A stretch of 64,000 bases of DNA from DATIYF01 sp035517775. GTDB lineage: Bacteria; Acidobacteriota; Terriglobia; Terriglobales; Acidobacteriaceae. The DNA lies in contig DATIYF010000024.1 in the NCBI GenBank assembly GCA_035517775.1, positions 62,001-126,000 on the forward strand, given 5' to 3'. Positions 33,526 to 42,320 of this stretch are shown here, one piece after another. Within the stretch, counting starts at the first letter, position 1. Every line of letters starts with the position of its first letter. Under the pieces are notes generated by a model. It saw only the letters and a program-made list of their open reading frames with translations. It made no database searches and was not told the DNA's origin. The position numbers were made by a program, and so were the translations under genes.

Positions 33526-34914
33526 TCAATCGGCCGCGCCGGCGCCGGAGGCCGGCTCACTCTCATCCGGCTCGTTTTCATCCCATTCCAGGGCCAGAGT
33601 GCGGGTGGTGGTTTCAATCGGCTGGACTTCCGGAATTTCCTCCGTGACCGCTGCCCCCAACTCGGCAAACTTGCGGGCGGAGACCATCACCCGGCTTTCG
33701 AGAGTCCCGACTGCTTTGTTGTAGCTTTCGACGGCGCGATCCAGCCCTTTGCCGACGGTCTCAAGATGCCCGGCGAGGTTGCGCAGCCGGTCATGCAGTT
33801 CCTTGCCCAGCGCGCTGATCTCCTGGGCGTTGCGAGCGAGCTTCTCCTGGCGCCACCCGTAGGCCACGGCGCGCAGCAGCGCGATCAGGGTTGTGGGTGA
33901 GGCCGGAATCACCCGCTGCCGCACGCCCTCTTCAATCAGGCCGGGGTCCTGCTCCAGTGCGGCGCTGAAAAAAGTCTCGCCCGGAAGAAACATCACCACG
34001 AACTCCGGCGAGGCCTCGAACTGTTCCCAGTAGAACTTGGAGCTCAGGCGTTCCATCTGGGCGCAAACCTGGCGGGCGTGATCGGCCAGGCGGGCGCGAC
34101 GAACTTCGTCATCGCTGGCCTCGACCGCGTCAAGATAAGCCTGCAGCGGCGTTTTGGCATCCACCACGACGTTTTTTCCGCCGGGCAGCTTCACGATCAG
34201 GTCGGGGCGCAGACGGCCTTCGCTGGTGGTGACGGTTTCCTGTTCGATGAAGTCGCAGTACGGCAACATGCCGGCGATTTCCACCACCCGCCGCAACTGA
34301 ATTTCGCCCCAGCGCCCGCGCACCGAGGGCGAACGCAGGGCGCGTACCAGGTTGCCGGTTTCGCTGCGCAACTGCTCCTGCGTATCCATCAGCGAGCGCA
34401 CCTGCTCGGTGAGTGTGAAATAGGCTTGGCCGCGTTCTTTTTCGATCAGCTGGATTTTTGCATCCACCTGGCTCAGCGACTCGCGTATGGGCTCGACCAG
34501 ATGCTCCACCGCTTTCTGCCGCGCCTCGAGATCGCCCCGCGCCTGGCTCTGAAATTTCTCCAGATTGGCCTTCGCCAGGTCCAGAAACGACTGGTTGTTA
34601 CTTTTAAGCGCATCGGCTGCCAGGCTGGTAAAGGCTTCCCGCAATTGGCCGGTGGCTCGGTCCAGAAGCTGCTGCTGCCTCTGGGTTGCAGATTGTTCCT
34701 GCTCCAGAAGTGCCTCAAAGCGCGCCGCCTGGGCCCGCAGTTCGGTGGCAACCTGTTGCTGGGCCGCGAGTTGGGAGCGAGCCATCTGCAACTCGGCGCT
34801 GATCAGCGAGCAGCGCGAGGAAAGCGCCGCGGCATGGGTGCGCAACGCCAGCCACGCAACTAGCCCGCCAAAGGCGGCACTCAAAATGCCAGCTAAAAGA
34901 AACTGAATGACCAT
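33526..34914 (-). CDS. rmuC: RmuC, DNA recombination protein
   Basis: 462 residues. N-terminal membrane segment (MVIQFLLAGILSAAFGGLVAWLAL), a long coiled coil (about 25-180) and a nuclease-like domain with the RmuC hallmarks RGRWGEIQLRRVVEIAGML, RPDLIVKLPGGKNVVVDAKTPLQAY and FVVMFLPGETFFSAALEQDP. It is thought to limit inversions at repeats. The ATG at 34912-34914 is the first that gives the membrane segment; the longer reading to 35169 is antisense to the next gene and was rejected. Its start codon is the reverse half of the CCATGG shared with the divergent CAP gene. Confidence 0.92.
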   Translation of the reverse strand: MVIQFLLAGILSAAFGGLVAWLALRTHAAALSSRCSLISAELQMARSQLAAQQQVATELRAQAARFEALLEQEQSATQRQQQLLDRATGQLREAFTSLAADALKSNNQSFLDLAKANLEKFQSQARGDLEARQKAVEHLVEPIRESLSQVDAKIQLIEKERGQAYFTLTEQVRSLMDTQEQLRSETGNLVRALRSPSVRGRWGEIQLRRVVEIAGMLPYCDFIEQETVTTSEGRLRPDLIVKLPGGKNVVVDAKTPLQAYLDAVEASDDEVRRARLADHARQVCAQMERLSSKFYWEQFEASPEFVVMFLPGETFFSAALEQDPGLIEEGVRQRVIPASPTTLIALLRAVAYGWRQEKLARNAQEISALGKELHDRLRNLAGHLETVGKGLDRAVESYNKAVGTLESRVMVSARKFAELGAAVTEEIPEVQPIETTTRTLALEWDENEPDESEPASGAGAAD

Positions 34915-35860
34915 GGTAATTAGGCTGTTCCGAATTCTAGAAGCTAGGCTCAGAGAAGCAAAGCGGAAGTTCGATCCCCTTCGGGGGATGCTCGCCATCG
35001 GAATGCTCTGGGCTCTGGCAACTTTTCTGGCCGTGGCCGTGGCCAGCGGGACGGCCCCCGCCGGCACGGCGACCCCGCAACTCGTGCGCGCACGGGTGGC
35101 GGCGCTTGAGGTACGCGACCGGGCCGATTTCGACCCACAGGCCGAGGACGATCTTCTTGACTTGGCCAATCGCGACCGGGCTCGCGCCGAGGCTCAACCC
35201 TTGCAATTGAATGATTGCCTGATGCGAGCGGCCCGCCGGCATGCCGAAGCCATGGCGGCGCAGCAGCAACTCTCGCACCAGTTTCCCGGCGAGGCCGATT
35301 TGGCGGAGCGGCTCACCCAGGATTGCGCCGTCCACTTTGATGAGGCGGCGGAAAACGTGGCTCTCGCCGACAGCGCCGACCGCGCCAACGATGGCCTGAT
35401 GACTTCGCGCGCACACCGCGCCAACCTGCTCTATCCCTCCTATAACGCAGTGGGAATCGGCGTGGTGCGGCGCGGCTCCACTCTTTACATCGTGCAGGAT
35501 TTCGCTCATGTGCTGCCGGCCTACTCGAGTACACAGGCTGAGGGTGCCGTGGCGAAGAGCGTAGAGCAAACCCGCGGACAGGCCGGATTGCAACCGCTGC
35601 GGCAGCGCAGCGATGACACACTTCACGCCGAGGCCTGCGGCCTGGCCCAGCGCGGTTCGCTTCAGCCCGCAGGCCCAGCCCGGGCGGCAGGGGCCCGCTA
35701 CATTCTCCGCTATACCAGCGCCCAGCCCGGCGATCTGCCTTCGGTGGCTGCCAAAGCGCTATCTGATCGCAGCCTGAACGGTTTCGCCGCCGGCGCCTGC
35801 TTCGTGCGCAATGCCAGCTATCCCGGGGGCGGGTATTGGGTGGTGTTGAGGTTGTATTAG
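34907..35860 (+). CDS. CAP-domain (SCP/PR-1-like) secreted protein
   Basis: About 317 residues with a signal-type hydrophobic stretch (MLAIGMLWALATFLAVAVA). The CAP domain spans about 85-210: CLMRAARRHAEAMAAQQQLSHQFPGE, then ENVALADS and HRANLLYPSYNAVGIG, with the paired His residues of the domain. The remainder is a second, weaker repeat-like region. The first in-frame ATG is at 34907; ATGs at 34913 and 34988 are alternatives and the last would give the cleanest signal peptide. Divergent from rmuC. Confidence 0.8.
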   Translation: MTMVIRLFRILEARLREAKRKFDPLRGMLAIGMLWALATFLAVAVASGTAPAGTATPQLVRARVAALEVRDRADFDPQAEDDLLDLANRDRARAEAQPLQLNDCLMRAARRHAEAMAAQQQLSHQFPGEADLAERLTQDCAVHFDEAAENVALADSADRANDGLMTSRAHRANLLYPSYNAVGIGVVRRGSTLYIVQDFAHVLPAYSSTQAEGAVAKSVEQTRGQAGLQPLRQRSDDTLHAEACGLAQRGSLQPAGPARAAGARYILRYTSAQPGDLPSVAAKALSDRSLNGFAAGACFVRNASYPGGGYWVVLRLY

Positions 35861-35864
35861 GCAG

Positions 35865-36137
35865 TCAGCACTCAGCAGTCAACATTCAGCATTCAGGTTA
35901 AAGCACTTAACATTGGGCATTTTGCATTTGGCCCTGCCGGGCTTCTGTCGCTCCCGGCATTGCCCTCTACGGCCAAATGTCAAGTGCCAAGTGCTAGGCG
36001 CCGCGCTGAGCGCTGAATGCTGACTGCTCCGGGTTTCTGCGGACCCCGGCAATGCCCTGTAGGACCGAATGCCACGTGCTAAGTGCCAACTGCCAACTGC
36101 CGCGCGCTGAAAGCTGAAAGCTGAGTGCTGACCGCTG
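35865..36137. repeat. Heptanucleotide repeat element R5 (largest)
   Basis: Occupies the 300-bp gap between the CAP and DUF72 genes. From 35865 ten consecutive 7-base units can be read: TCAGCAC, TCAGCAG, TCAACAT, TCAGCAT, TCAGGTT, AAAGCAC, TTAACAT, TGGGCAT, TTTGCAT, TTGGCCC. Two further runs follow on the minus strand; the last, near 36066-36137, again shows ten units in register (TCAGCAC to TCGGTCC). Two similar GC-rich spacers, each containing CCGGCA[TA]TGCCCT, separate the runs. Confidence 0.88.
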
Positions 36138-36167
36138 TTTTCATGCTACCCTTCCGCCCATCACCGC

Positions 36168-37118
36168 ATGGAAACCTCGCCGCAGATTCGGGTAGGCACG
36201 GCCGGCTGGTCTTACAAAGATTGGGAGGGAGTCTTCTACCCGCCGGGAATGCAGCGGCGCAAGCGGCATCCGCTGGAATACCTCGCGCAGTGTTTCGACA
36301 TGGTTGAAATCAACACGTCCTTCTACGGGCATATCAAGCCGGAGCTGGCCAAGCTCTGGGCGAGGAAGGCGGGAGCGGTCAATCCAGAGTTTGTCTTTAC
36401 CGCTAAGTTGCACCGTTCCTTCACGCATTCACCCCTGGCGGTCATGGAGCCGACCTCGGCCGCCACCATCAAACCCACGGCCGAAGATGAGCGCCTGGCC
36501 CGCGAAGGCCTGGAGGCGCTCGCCGCCACGGGAAAGTTCGGCGCGCTGCTGATTCAGTTTCCTGTCTCGTTCAAGAACACGCAGCTCAACCGCGAGTACA
36601 TCGAAGTGTTGCTGCGGCAGTTCATCGAATTTCCCCGGGCGATTGAAGTGCGGCACGCCAGCTGGAACAACCCGGAGACGCTCCGCGATTTCGCCGGGAA
36701 AAACGTCGCCTTCTGCAATATTGACCAGCCGCTACTGGGCAGGTCTCTGGCGCCGACCGAACATGTGACTTCAAGTATCGGCTATGTGCGGCTGCACGGA
36801 CGCAACTACGACCAATGGTTCGAGCCGGAAAGAAGCTCCGACCGCTACAACTACCTGTATAAGGAAAGTGAACTGGAAGCTTGGAAGGGGAAGATTGAAA
36901 ACATCGCCGCCAAGGCCGAAGTCACTTACGTGGTGACCAATAATCACTTCGAAGGCAAAGCGGGGGTAAACGGGCTGCAGCTAAAGCACATGCTGCAGGG
37001 AAGGCGGGTTATGGCGCCGGAACCGCTCTTGCAGCACTACCCGGCGCTGAAAAGCATCGCCGATCCGCTGCCCGATGGGCCCGCTCGCGATGAGGGTGAA
37101 CTACCTTTGCTGGCCTAG
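36168..37118 (+). CDS. DUF72 (YecE) family protein
   Basis: 316 residues, a TIM-barrel-like DUF72 protein. Signature VGTAGWSYKDWEGVFYPPGM at the N-terminus, EINTSFYGHIKP and a C-terminal VTNNHFEGKAGVNGLQLKHML with Asn/His/Gly residues typical of the family. Function is unknown. It is convergent with the zinc-ribbon membrane gene and the two stop codons share CTAG at 37115-37118. Confidence 0.9.
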   Translation: METSPQIRVGTAGWSYKDWEGVFYPPGMQRRKRHPLEYLAQCFDMVEINTSFYGHIKPELAKLWARKAGAVNPEFVFTAKLHRSFTHSPLAVMEPTSAATIKPTAEDERLAREGLEALAATGKFGALLIQFPVSFKNTQLNREYIEVLLRQFIEFPRAIEVRHASWNNPETLRDFAGKNVAFCNIDQPLLGRSLAPTEHVTSSIGYVRLHGRNYDQWFEPERSSDRYNYLYKESELEAWKGKIENIAAKAEVTYVVTNNHFEGKAGVNGLQLKHMLQGRRVMAPEPLLQHYPALKSIADPLPDGPARDEGELPLLA

Positions 37119-37582
37119 CTGCGGCTGTGGCCGGCGTTCTTAAGCATCATCCCGGCAAGGAATGCTGCCACGGCGCCCAGCAGCCACTCCACCCGCCAGT
37201 ACTGAATGGCCTGAAAATCGGCGAAATTCTGCACCGCGTAGATGAAGCCGACCGCGAACGCCGCCACCAGGCAGACTACTCCCACCAGAAAAGCGATCAA
37301 CGAAGCGGTCGAAAGCTCCAGATGCTGACGAAGCGACCGAAAGCCCTCGCGGATGTTCTGAAACTCCAGGTAGCTGATCCAACTGCGGCCGGCGCCCGCA
37401 TGTTCCTGGCTGACCCGGGGTGCTCCGCAGATGTAGCAGAAGCGCGCCCCCACCATGAACTCGGTCCCGCAATCATCACAAGCTTCCACCAGCACGGTCG
37501 AACCCGACTGCGCCGGCAAAACCGGCTCATCCGCCGCCGGCGGACGCCAAAACTCCTGCGTATCATGGATTACTTCAGACAT
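37115..37582 (-). CDS. Zinc-ribbon membrane protein
   Basis: 155 residues. A polar N-terminus, a zinc ribbon (CDDCGTEFMVGARFCYICG, about residues 35-53), an amphipathic part and two membrane helices (about 85-112 and 122-148). The ATG at 37580-37582 follows GGGAGGGTGGTGG. The longer reading to 37711 has an unlikely N-terminus. Probably a small regulatory or stress membrane protein; function unknown. Confidence 0.72.
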   Translation of the reverse strand: MSEVIHDTQEFWRPPAADEPVLPAQSGSTVLVEACDDCGTEFMVGARFCYICGAPRVSQEHAGAGRSWISYLEFQNIREGFRSLRQHLELSTASLIAFLVGVVCLVAAFAVGFIYAVQNFADFQAIQYWRVEWLLGAVAAFLAGMMLKNAGHSRS

Positions 37583-37869
37583 AGAACCACCACCCTCCCC
37601 CTTTTCCTCAACCCGCAAGCCGGTGACCAAATACTGTCTGCGGCATATGTCATTGATAGCGAAGGCGGTTGTGTCTAGATCGCTTGCGCTTTGTCTTCGC
37701 CGCACCGGCAAGATTTACCCGCTGGCTGGGCAAAAGATGATTGTGGCCCCAATCTTATAGACACATCTCTTCCCCCGGCCCAAACGGCCAGTTACCCTTC
37801 TGGTTCCCGGCAACTGGCAGCCTGATCAAGTAAACTAGGAAAAATCCCGTTCACTCGAGATACGAGTCT

Positions 37870-39102
37870 TTGTCTCCCCGTCCCATCCTCCGGTGGGTTC
37901 TCTCAGGTTGGCTGCTGCTGGCCGTCATTTCCTGGCCGCAGGCCTCCGCCTACGCCGCGACCCCGGGAGCAATAGAAGCCACGCCTTATCGGCCGAACGA
38001 TCCGCTGAACGCCAGCGCCTTCGATCACTTCTACAACCTGGAGTACGACCGCGCCGTGGCCGAGTTCACCCAGATACTGCATCGGCATCCGGGGGATCCC
38101 TTCGCTCTCAATCATGTGATCAGCGCGGTGCTGATCCGCGAACTGTACCGCATGGGGGCGATGAACCCGGGCGAGTACGCGAATGACAGCTTCATAGGAC
38201 AAGCGCACCGGCCGGCCGACCCGAAAGTGAAGCAGCAGATCAAGCAACTGGTGGCGCAAGCGGAAGCGATCGAGGAGCAGCGGCTGAAGGCGAATCCCAA
38301 CGATGTGGATATGATCTACGCCCGCGGAGTCACGCGAGCCCAGTTTTCGGTTTATACCGCGCTGATCGAGCGGGCGTGGTTCTCGGCGCTGCGCAATGCC
38401 GTAGGCGCGCGGCGGGATCACGAGCGGGTGCTGGAACTGAATCCCAACTACGTGGACGCCAAGCTGGTGGTGGGTACGCACAACTATGTGATGGGCAGCC
38501 TGCCCTGGACGGTGAAGGTGGCGGCGGCAGTGGTGGGGCTGAGCGGCAGCAAAGAGAAAGGCCTGCAATACCTGCGCGAGGCTGCGAACAGCAACAGCGA
38601 AGTGAGCGTGGATGCGCAAGTGCTGCTCTGTCTTTTCCTACGGCGCGAGCACCGCTATGAAGAGGCCTTGCCCATCATGCGCGGCCTTTCGGCGCGCTAT
38701 CCGCGAAATGTGCTGTTTGCGCTGGAGGTGGGGAACCTGCTGCGCGCCGAGGGGAACTATGGCGAAGCGGCCGAGGTCTACACCCGCGTTTGGCAGACGG
38801 GGCAGCAGGGGCGCTATCCCGGCCTGCACTATGAGGTTGCGGCGCTCAGCCTGGGAGACCTGCTGCGCGACCGCAAGGATTATGGGGGTGCACTGGCCGC
38901 GTTTGAGCAGGTCAATCAGGTCAAGAGTCCCGATCCCGAGATTCTGCAGAAGGCCAATCTGGCAGCGGGAGAGATCTACGATCTCCTGCAGAAGCGCGAC
39001 CTGGCGCTCAAGAAATACCAGGCGGTGGTGGCGACCGACGCCAACACCCCGCAGGCGGAAACCGCGCGCAAACACATGAAAGAGCCTTATCGCGGAGCCT
39101 AG
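37870..39102 (+). CDS. TPR-repeat protein, secreted
   Basis: 410 residues, TTG start, signal peptide (LRWVLSGWLLLAVISWPQASAYA). About seven helical repeats of TPR type: FDHFYNLEYDRAVAEFTQILHRHPGD, RYEEALPIMRGLSARYPRNVLF, GNYGEAAEVYTRVW and DYGGALAAFEQVNQ are the clearest. A MIYARGVTRAQFSVYTALIERAWFSALRNAVGARRDHERVLELNPNYVDAKLVVG-type middle is typical of acidobacterial TPR proteins of unknown role. Likely periplasmic scaffold. Confidence 0.8.
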   Translation: MSPRPILRWVLSGWLLLAVISWPQASAYAATPGAIEATPYRPNDPLNASAFDHFYNLEYDRAVAEFTQILHRHPGDPFALNHVISAVLIRELYRMGAMNPGEYANDSFIGQAHRPADPKVKQQIKQLVAQAEAIEEQRLKANPNDVDMIYARGVTRAQFSVYTALIERAWFSALRNAVGARRDHERVLELNPNYVDAKLVVGTHNYVMGSLPWTVKVAAAVVGLSGSKEKGLQYLREAANSNSEVSVDAQVLLCLFLRREHRYEEALPIMRGLSARYPRNVLFALEVGNLLRAEGNYGEAAEVYTRVWQTGQQGRYPGLHYEVAALSLGDLLRDRKDYGGALAAFEQVNQVKSPDPEILQKANLAAGEIYDLLQKRDLALKKYQAVVATDANTPQAETARKHMKEPYRGA

Positions 39103-39176
39103 GCGCTTTGCCACCTTGAGAACATTGCGAAACTTTTCCGGTCTAAGCAGCGTATCCTTAAACGGCGGAGGCAGGT

Positions 39177-39488
39177 ATGTACTGCAACTACTGTGGAAAG
39201 GTGATTCAGGAAGAGGCGGTTCACTGTGCCTACTGCGGCAAGCGGGTGGGTGGCGTGGTCGCCCGGCGCCGCCTGGTGCGGCCGCGCCACGACCGCAAGA
39301 TAGCCGGTGTGTGCGCCGGCTTTGCCGAATACTTCGATCTCGACGTGACCCTGGTGCGGGTAGTGTGGCTGGTGGTCGCGCTGATGACGGGGGTCTTCAT
39401 TATTCCCTATATCATCGGCTGGATCGTCATGCCGGAGGAGCCCAAGCCTCTACCCATGCCTGCGGGTGAGCAGGTAACGAATCCGTAG
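39177..39488 (+). CDS. PspC-domain protein with zinc ribbon
   Basis: 103 residues. The N-terminal zinc ribbon is CNYCGK...CAYCGK (two CxxC pairs). The PspC domain (about 33-85) has RKIAGVCAGFAEYFDLDVTLVRVVWLV and a hydrophobic stretch IIPYIIGWIVMP. PspC proteins respond to membrane stress in the phage-shock system; the ribbon fusion is common. The ribosome site GGAGGCAG precedes the ATG. Confidence 0.9.
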   Translation: MYCNYCGKVIQEEAVHCAYCGKRVGGVVARRRLVRPRHDRKIAGVCAGFAEYFDLDVTLVRVVWLVVALMTGVFIIPYIIGWIVMPEEPKPLPMPAGEQVTNP

Positions 39489-39497
39489 CGCGCGCCC

Positions 39498-40295
39498 ATG
39501 GCGGCCATCCGCAGCGGCGGCGCAGAAATTGTCTATGAAGTCGAAGGCGCGGGGCCGCCGGTAGTTCTGCTGCATCCGTTTCCTGCCAACCGGGAATTTT
39601 GGCGTCCGGTTTCCGCGGTGCTTTCTTCGCGTTACCGTCTGATCCTCCCTGATCTGCGCGCCCATGGAGACTCCGAGGCCGGCGAAGGGCTGGCCACCAT
39701 GCCCAAACACGCGGAAGACATCGCCCGCGTGATGGATGACGCGGAAGCCGCGCGGGCAGTGATGATCGGAGTCTCCATCGGCGGCTATGCGCTCTTCGAA
39801 TTCTGGCGGCGTTTTCGCGAGCGAGTGGCGGCTCTGCTGCTCTGCAACACTAAGGCCCAGGCCGATACCCCCGAGGCTCGCGCCGCCCGCCTGCAGAGCG
39901 CAGAAGAGGTATTGGAGCGCGGCACTGAGCCTTTCTTCGAGAGCTTAAGCCAGAAGCTGCTGGGCAAGACTACGCGCGCCGCGCGCCCCGACCTGGTAGA
40001 AGGCGCCCTGCGCATGATGCGTAAGATGTCGCCCCAGGATGTGGCTGCGGTGCAGCGCGGCATGGCGGAAAGGCCGGATTCCGGTCCCACGCTCGCCACG
40101 ATTCAGGTTCCCACCCTGCTGCTGACCGGCGAGGAAGACGTTTTGACCGGGCCTTCCGAGGCCGAGCTGATGCGGCGGAACATTGCCGGCAGCCAATTGA
40201 AAGTGGTGCCCAAAGCTGGGCACTACGCGGCCTGGGAGCAGCCCGAGGCTGTAGGCCTGATTCTGCGGCAATTTCTGGATTCGGTCGCCGGGTGA
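39498..40295 (+). CDS. Alpha/beta hydrolase
   Basis: 265 residues, cytosolic. Catalytic triad visible: Ser in GVSIGG (about residue 94), Asp in LTGEEDVLTG and His in AGHYAAWEQPE; oxyanion LLHPFPANREFW. Typical of 3-oxoadipate enol-lactonase or haloalkane dehalogenase-type hydrolases, but the substrate cannot be inferred. It begins 9 bp after the PspC gene and is probably co-transcribed with it. Confidence 0.85.
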   Translation: MAAIRSGGAEIVYEVEGAGPPVVLLHPFPANREFWRPVSAVLSSRYRLILPDLRAHGDSEAGEGLATMPKHAEDIARVMDDAEAARAVMIGVSIGGYALFEFWRRFRERVAALLLCNTKAQADTPEARAARLQSAEEVLERGTEPFFESLSQKLLGKTTRAARPDLVEGALRMMRKMSPQDVAAVQRGMAERPDSGPTLATIQVPTLLLTGEEDVLTGPSEAELMRRNIAGSQLKVVPKAGHYAAWEQPEAVGLILRQFLDSVAG

Positions 40296-40448
40296 GAACG
40301 AATCGTCCGATCGCAGAGACACATCTCAGAACCGGAACTTGCAACTGCGAATTGATCTTGCAGCTTTCAGAAGTCGGCCCGCAGTTCTCCGGGCATACGG
40401 CTGAATAGGCTGCAGAAAAAGACACGAAAGCGTGCGTCGCCTGGAAGC

Positions 40449-40466
40449 GTGGCGCTTCAGCGCCAC
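40449..40466. repeat. REP-like hairpin
   Basis: An exact hairpin GTGGCGCT-TC-AGCGCCAC. A second hairpin-like sequence with CGCTTTTAGCG in its centre follows at about 40488-40510. The surrounding 271-bp gap (40296-40566) has no gene. The central CTTCAG is shared with the hairpins near 57300 and 57470. Confidence 0.6.
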
Positions 40467-40551
40467 CTACGTGGTGAAGATTCAATGCCGCGCTTTTAGC
40501 GCCTGCGGCAACGGACTGGAGCCGAAATGACTCTGCCCGCCGCGAGTTTGC

Positions 40552-40557
40552 TACAAT
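40552..40557 (+). promoter_or_regulatory. Candidate -10 element ahead of the 135-residue gene
   Basis: TACAAT, ending 9 bp before the ATG at 40567. No strong -35 is visible and no ribosome site separates it from the start, so translation would be leaderless if the element is real. Confidence 0.3.
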
Positions 40558-40566
40558 CCTCTCGCC

Positions 40567-40974
40567 ATGCTGGACACCTTTCTGGTCCCCGAAAAAACCA
40601 TCGCAAGCGGTAAAGGGGACGGGTCTGCGCTTGACATCCGCGCGGCCGGCAACCGTATCTTCCTGCTCACTTTGCGCATCACCAACATCGTGGAGCAGGA
40701 GGCGCTCGACGTCAGCATCTACGCTTCGGCCGAGGGCAGTAATTGGGAAGCGAAGCCGCTCAACTGCTTTCCGCAGAAGTTCTATCGCGGGCAACATCCG
40801 TTGCTGCTTGATTTGACAGCGCACCCGCAGGTCATGTTCCTGCGCGCCCACTGGGAAGCCATTCGCTGGGGCAGGGGCACGGAAACTCCCATGTTCGAGT
40901 TCGAAGTGAGCCTGAAGGAAGTGCCACCGGAGATTCTGAAGGAAGCAGCGGCTGAAGCGAAAGCGCTGGCTTGA
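40567..40974 (+). CDS. Conserved hypothetical protein
   Basis: 135 residues, soluble, mostly beta strand by pattern (IFLLTLRITNIVEQEALDVSIYAS, then YRGQHPLLLDL and VMFLRAHWEAIRWGRG). No motif is recognised; it resembles a small beta-sandwich protein. Followed by aroA at once, with the aroA start close behind its stop. A TACAAT hexamer lies just upstream of the ATG. Confidence 0.65.
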   Translation: MLDTFLVPEKTIASGKGDGSALDIRAAGNRIFLLTLRITNIVEQEALDVSIYASAEGSNWEAKPLNCFPQKFYRGQHPLLLDLTAHPQVMFLRAHWEAIRWGRGTETPMFEFEVSLKEVPPEILKEAAAEAKALA

Positions 40975-41006
40975 CGTCCCCTGCCGGGCAATTCCAACCG
41001 ATCCGC

Positions 41007-41012
41007 TATAGT
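41007..41012 (+). promoter_or_regulatory. Candidate -10 element of aroA
   Basis: TATAGT ends 9 bp before the ATG at 41022, so an mRNA starting about 7 bases downstream would be leaderless. No clear -35 is present. Confidence 0.3.
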
Positions 41013-41021
41013 GGAATGCAG

Positions 41022-42314
41022 ATGGTGAAAGACTGCAAGGTCGTCGTCCGCCCCGCGCGTGATCTTGCCGGATCGGTGCGCCTGCCGGGCGATAAGTCCA
41101 TCTCACATCGCTATGCCATGCTCGGCGCCATTGCCGAGGGGACAACTCAGTTAGCGAATTTCTCTGCGGGCGCCGACTGCGCCAGCACGCTCGCTTGTCT
41201 GCGCAGCTTGGGCGTGGAATGGCAGCGCGAAGGCAACGCCGTGCGCATTGAGGGCTGCGGAGGCAAGCTGCGGGCGCCGGCAGGCGCTCTCGATTGCGGC
41301 AACTCAGGCTCGACCATGCGCATGCTGAGCGGCATTCTGGCAGGACAGGAATTCACCGCCGAGCTTAGCGGGGATGAATCGCTTTCCCGGCGGCCGATGG
41401 CGCGAATCATCACGCCGCTCGAAATGATGGGTGCGAAGATTGCAGCCTCAGATGGGGCTCGTCCGCCGCTGCGCATCACCGGCGGGCATCTCAAAGCCAT
41501 TGATTACGAAATGCCGGTGGCCAGCGCTCAGGTGAAAACCGCGGTGCTTTTTGCCGGGCTTTTCGCCCGAGGTGAAACCAGCGTAGAAGAGCCTGTGCGC
41601 ACCCGCGACCATGGCGAGCTGGCCCTGCGCGCGTTTGGGGCCGATATCAAGGTGGAGGGTAATCGCGCGCTCCTTGGCGGAGGCCAGAATCTGCATGGAA
41701 TCGAGGCCGAGATTCCCGGAGATCTTTCGAGCGCGGCCTTTTTTCTCTGCGCTGCGGCCTTGTTTCCCGGCTCGCAACTCATTATCCGGGACCTGTTGAT
41801 GAATCCGCGGCGCGCTCGCTTGCTCGAGGTCCTCATTTCCATGGGACTGGAGACTTCTGTGACCCAAATCGGGGAACATCATGGGGAAGTGCTTGGCAGT
41901 CTGCAGGCACGAGGAGGATCGCTCAAGGGGATGGCCCTTTCGGGCGCCGACACCGCGGCCCTGATTGACGAAATTCCGGTGCTGGCAGCGATTGCACCCT
42001 ACAGCGAAGGGGGCGTGGAAATTCACGACGCCCGCGAGCTGCGGGTCAAAGAATCCGACCGCATCGCCGCCATGGCGGCAAATCTTCGTGCCATGGGCGC
42101 CCAGGTGGAAGAGCTGGAAGACGGCCTGAAAATACCTGGCCGGCAGAAGCTGCACGGCGCCGAAATAGATTCCTTCGGCGATCACCGCATCGCCATGGCA
42201 TTCGCCGTGGCGGCGCTGCGGGCCGAAGGCGAGACTTGCATCGGCCGCGCCGATGCCGCGGTCATCTCCTATCCGGCATTCTTCGAGACGCTGGAACACC
42301 TGGTCCAGCGCTGA
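41022..42314 (+). CDS. aroA: EPSP synthase
   Basis: 3-phosphoshikimate 1-carboxyvinyltransferase of the shikimate pathway. Motifs VRLPGDKSISHRYAMLGAIAEG at the N-terminus, LDCGNSGSTMRMLSG and GDESLSRRPM (substrate loop), then VKESDRIAAMAANLR and DHRIAMAFAVAALRAEG. About 430 residues. The start is taken at the ATG 41022; an ATG at 41016 and a TTG at 40971 are alternatives. Its partner aroK lies 20 kb away in this window. Confidence 0.95.
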   Translation: MVKDCKVVVRPARDLAGSVRLPGDKSISHRYAMLGAIAEGTTQLANFSAGADCASTLACLRSLGVEWQREGNAVRIEGCGGKLRAPAGALDCGNSGSTMRMLSGILAGQEFTAELSGDESLSRRPMARIITPLEMMGAKIAASDGARPPLRITGGHLKAIDYEMPVASAQVKTAVLFAGLFARGETSVEEPVRTRDHGELALRAFGADIKVEGNRALLGGGQNLHGIEAEIPGDLSSAAFFLCAAALFPGSQLIIRDLLMNPRRARLLEVLISMGLETSVTQIGEHHGEVLGSLQARGGSLKGMALSGADTAALIDEIPVLAAIAPYSEGGVEIHDARELRVKESDRIAAMAANLRAMGAQVEELEDGLKIPGRQKLHGAEIDSFGDHRIAMAFAVAALRAEGETCIGRADAAVISYPAFFETLEHLVQR

Positions 42315-42320
42315 CCGCCG

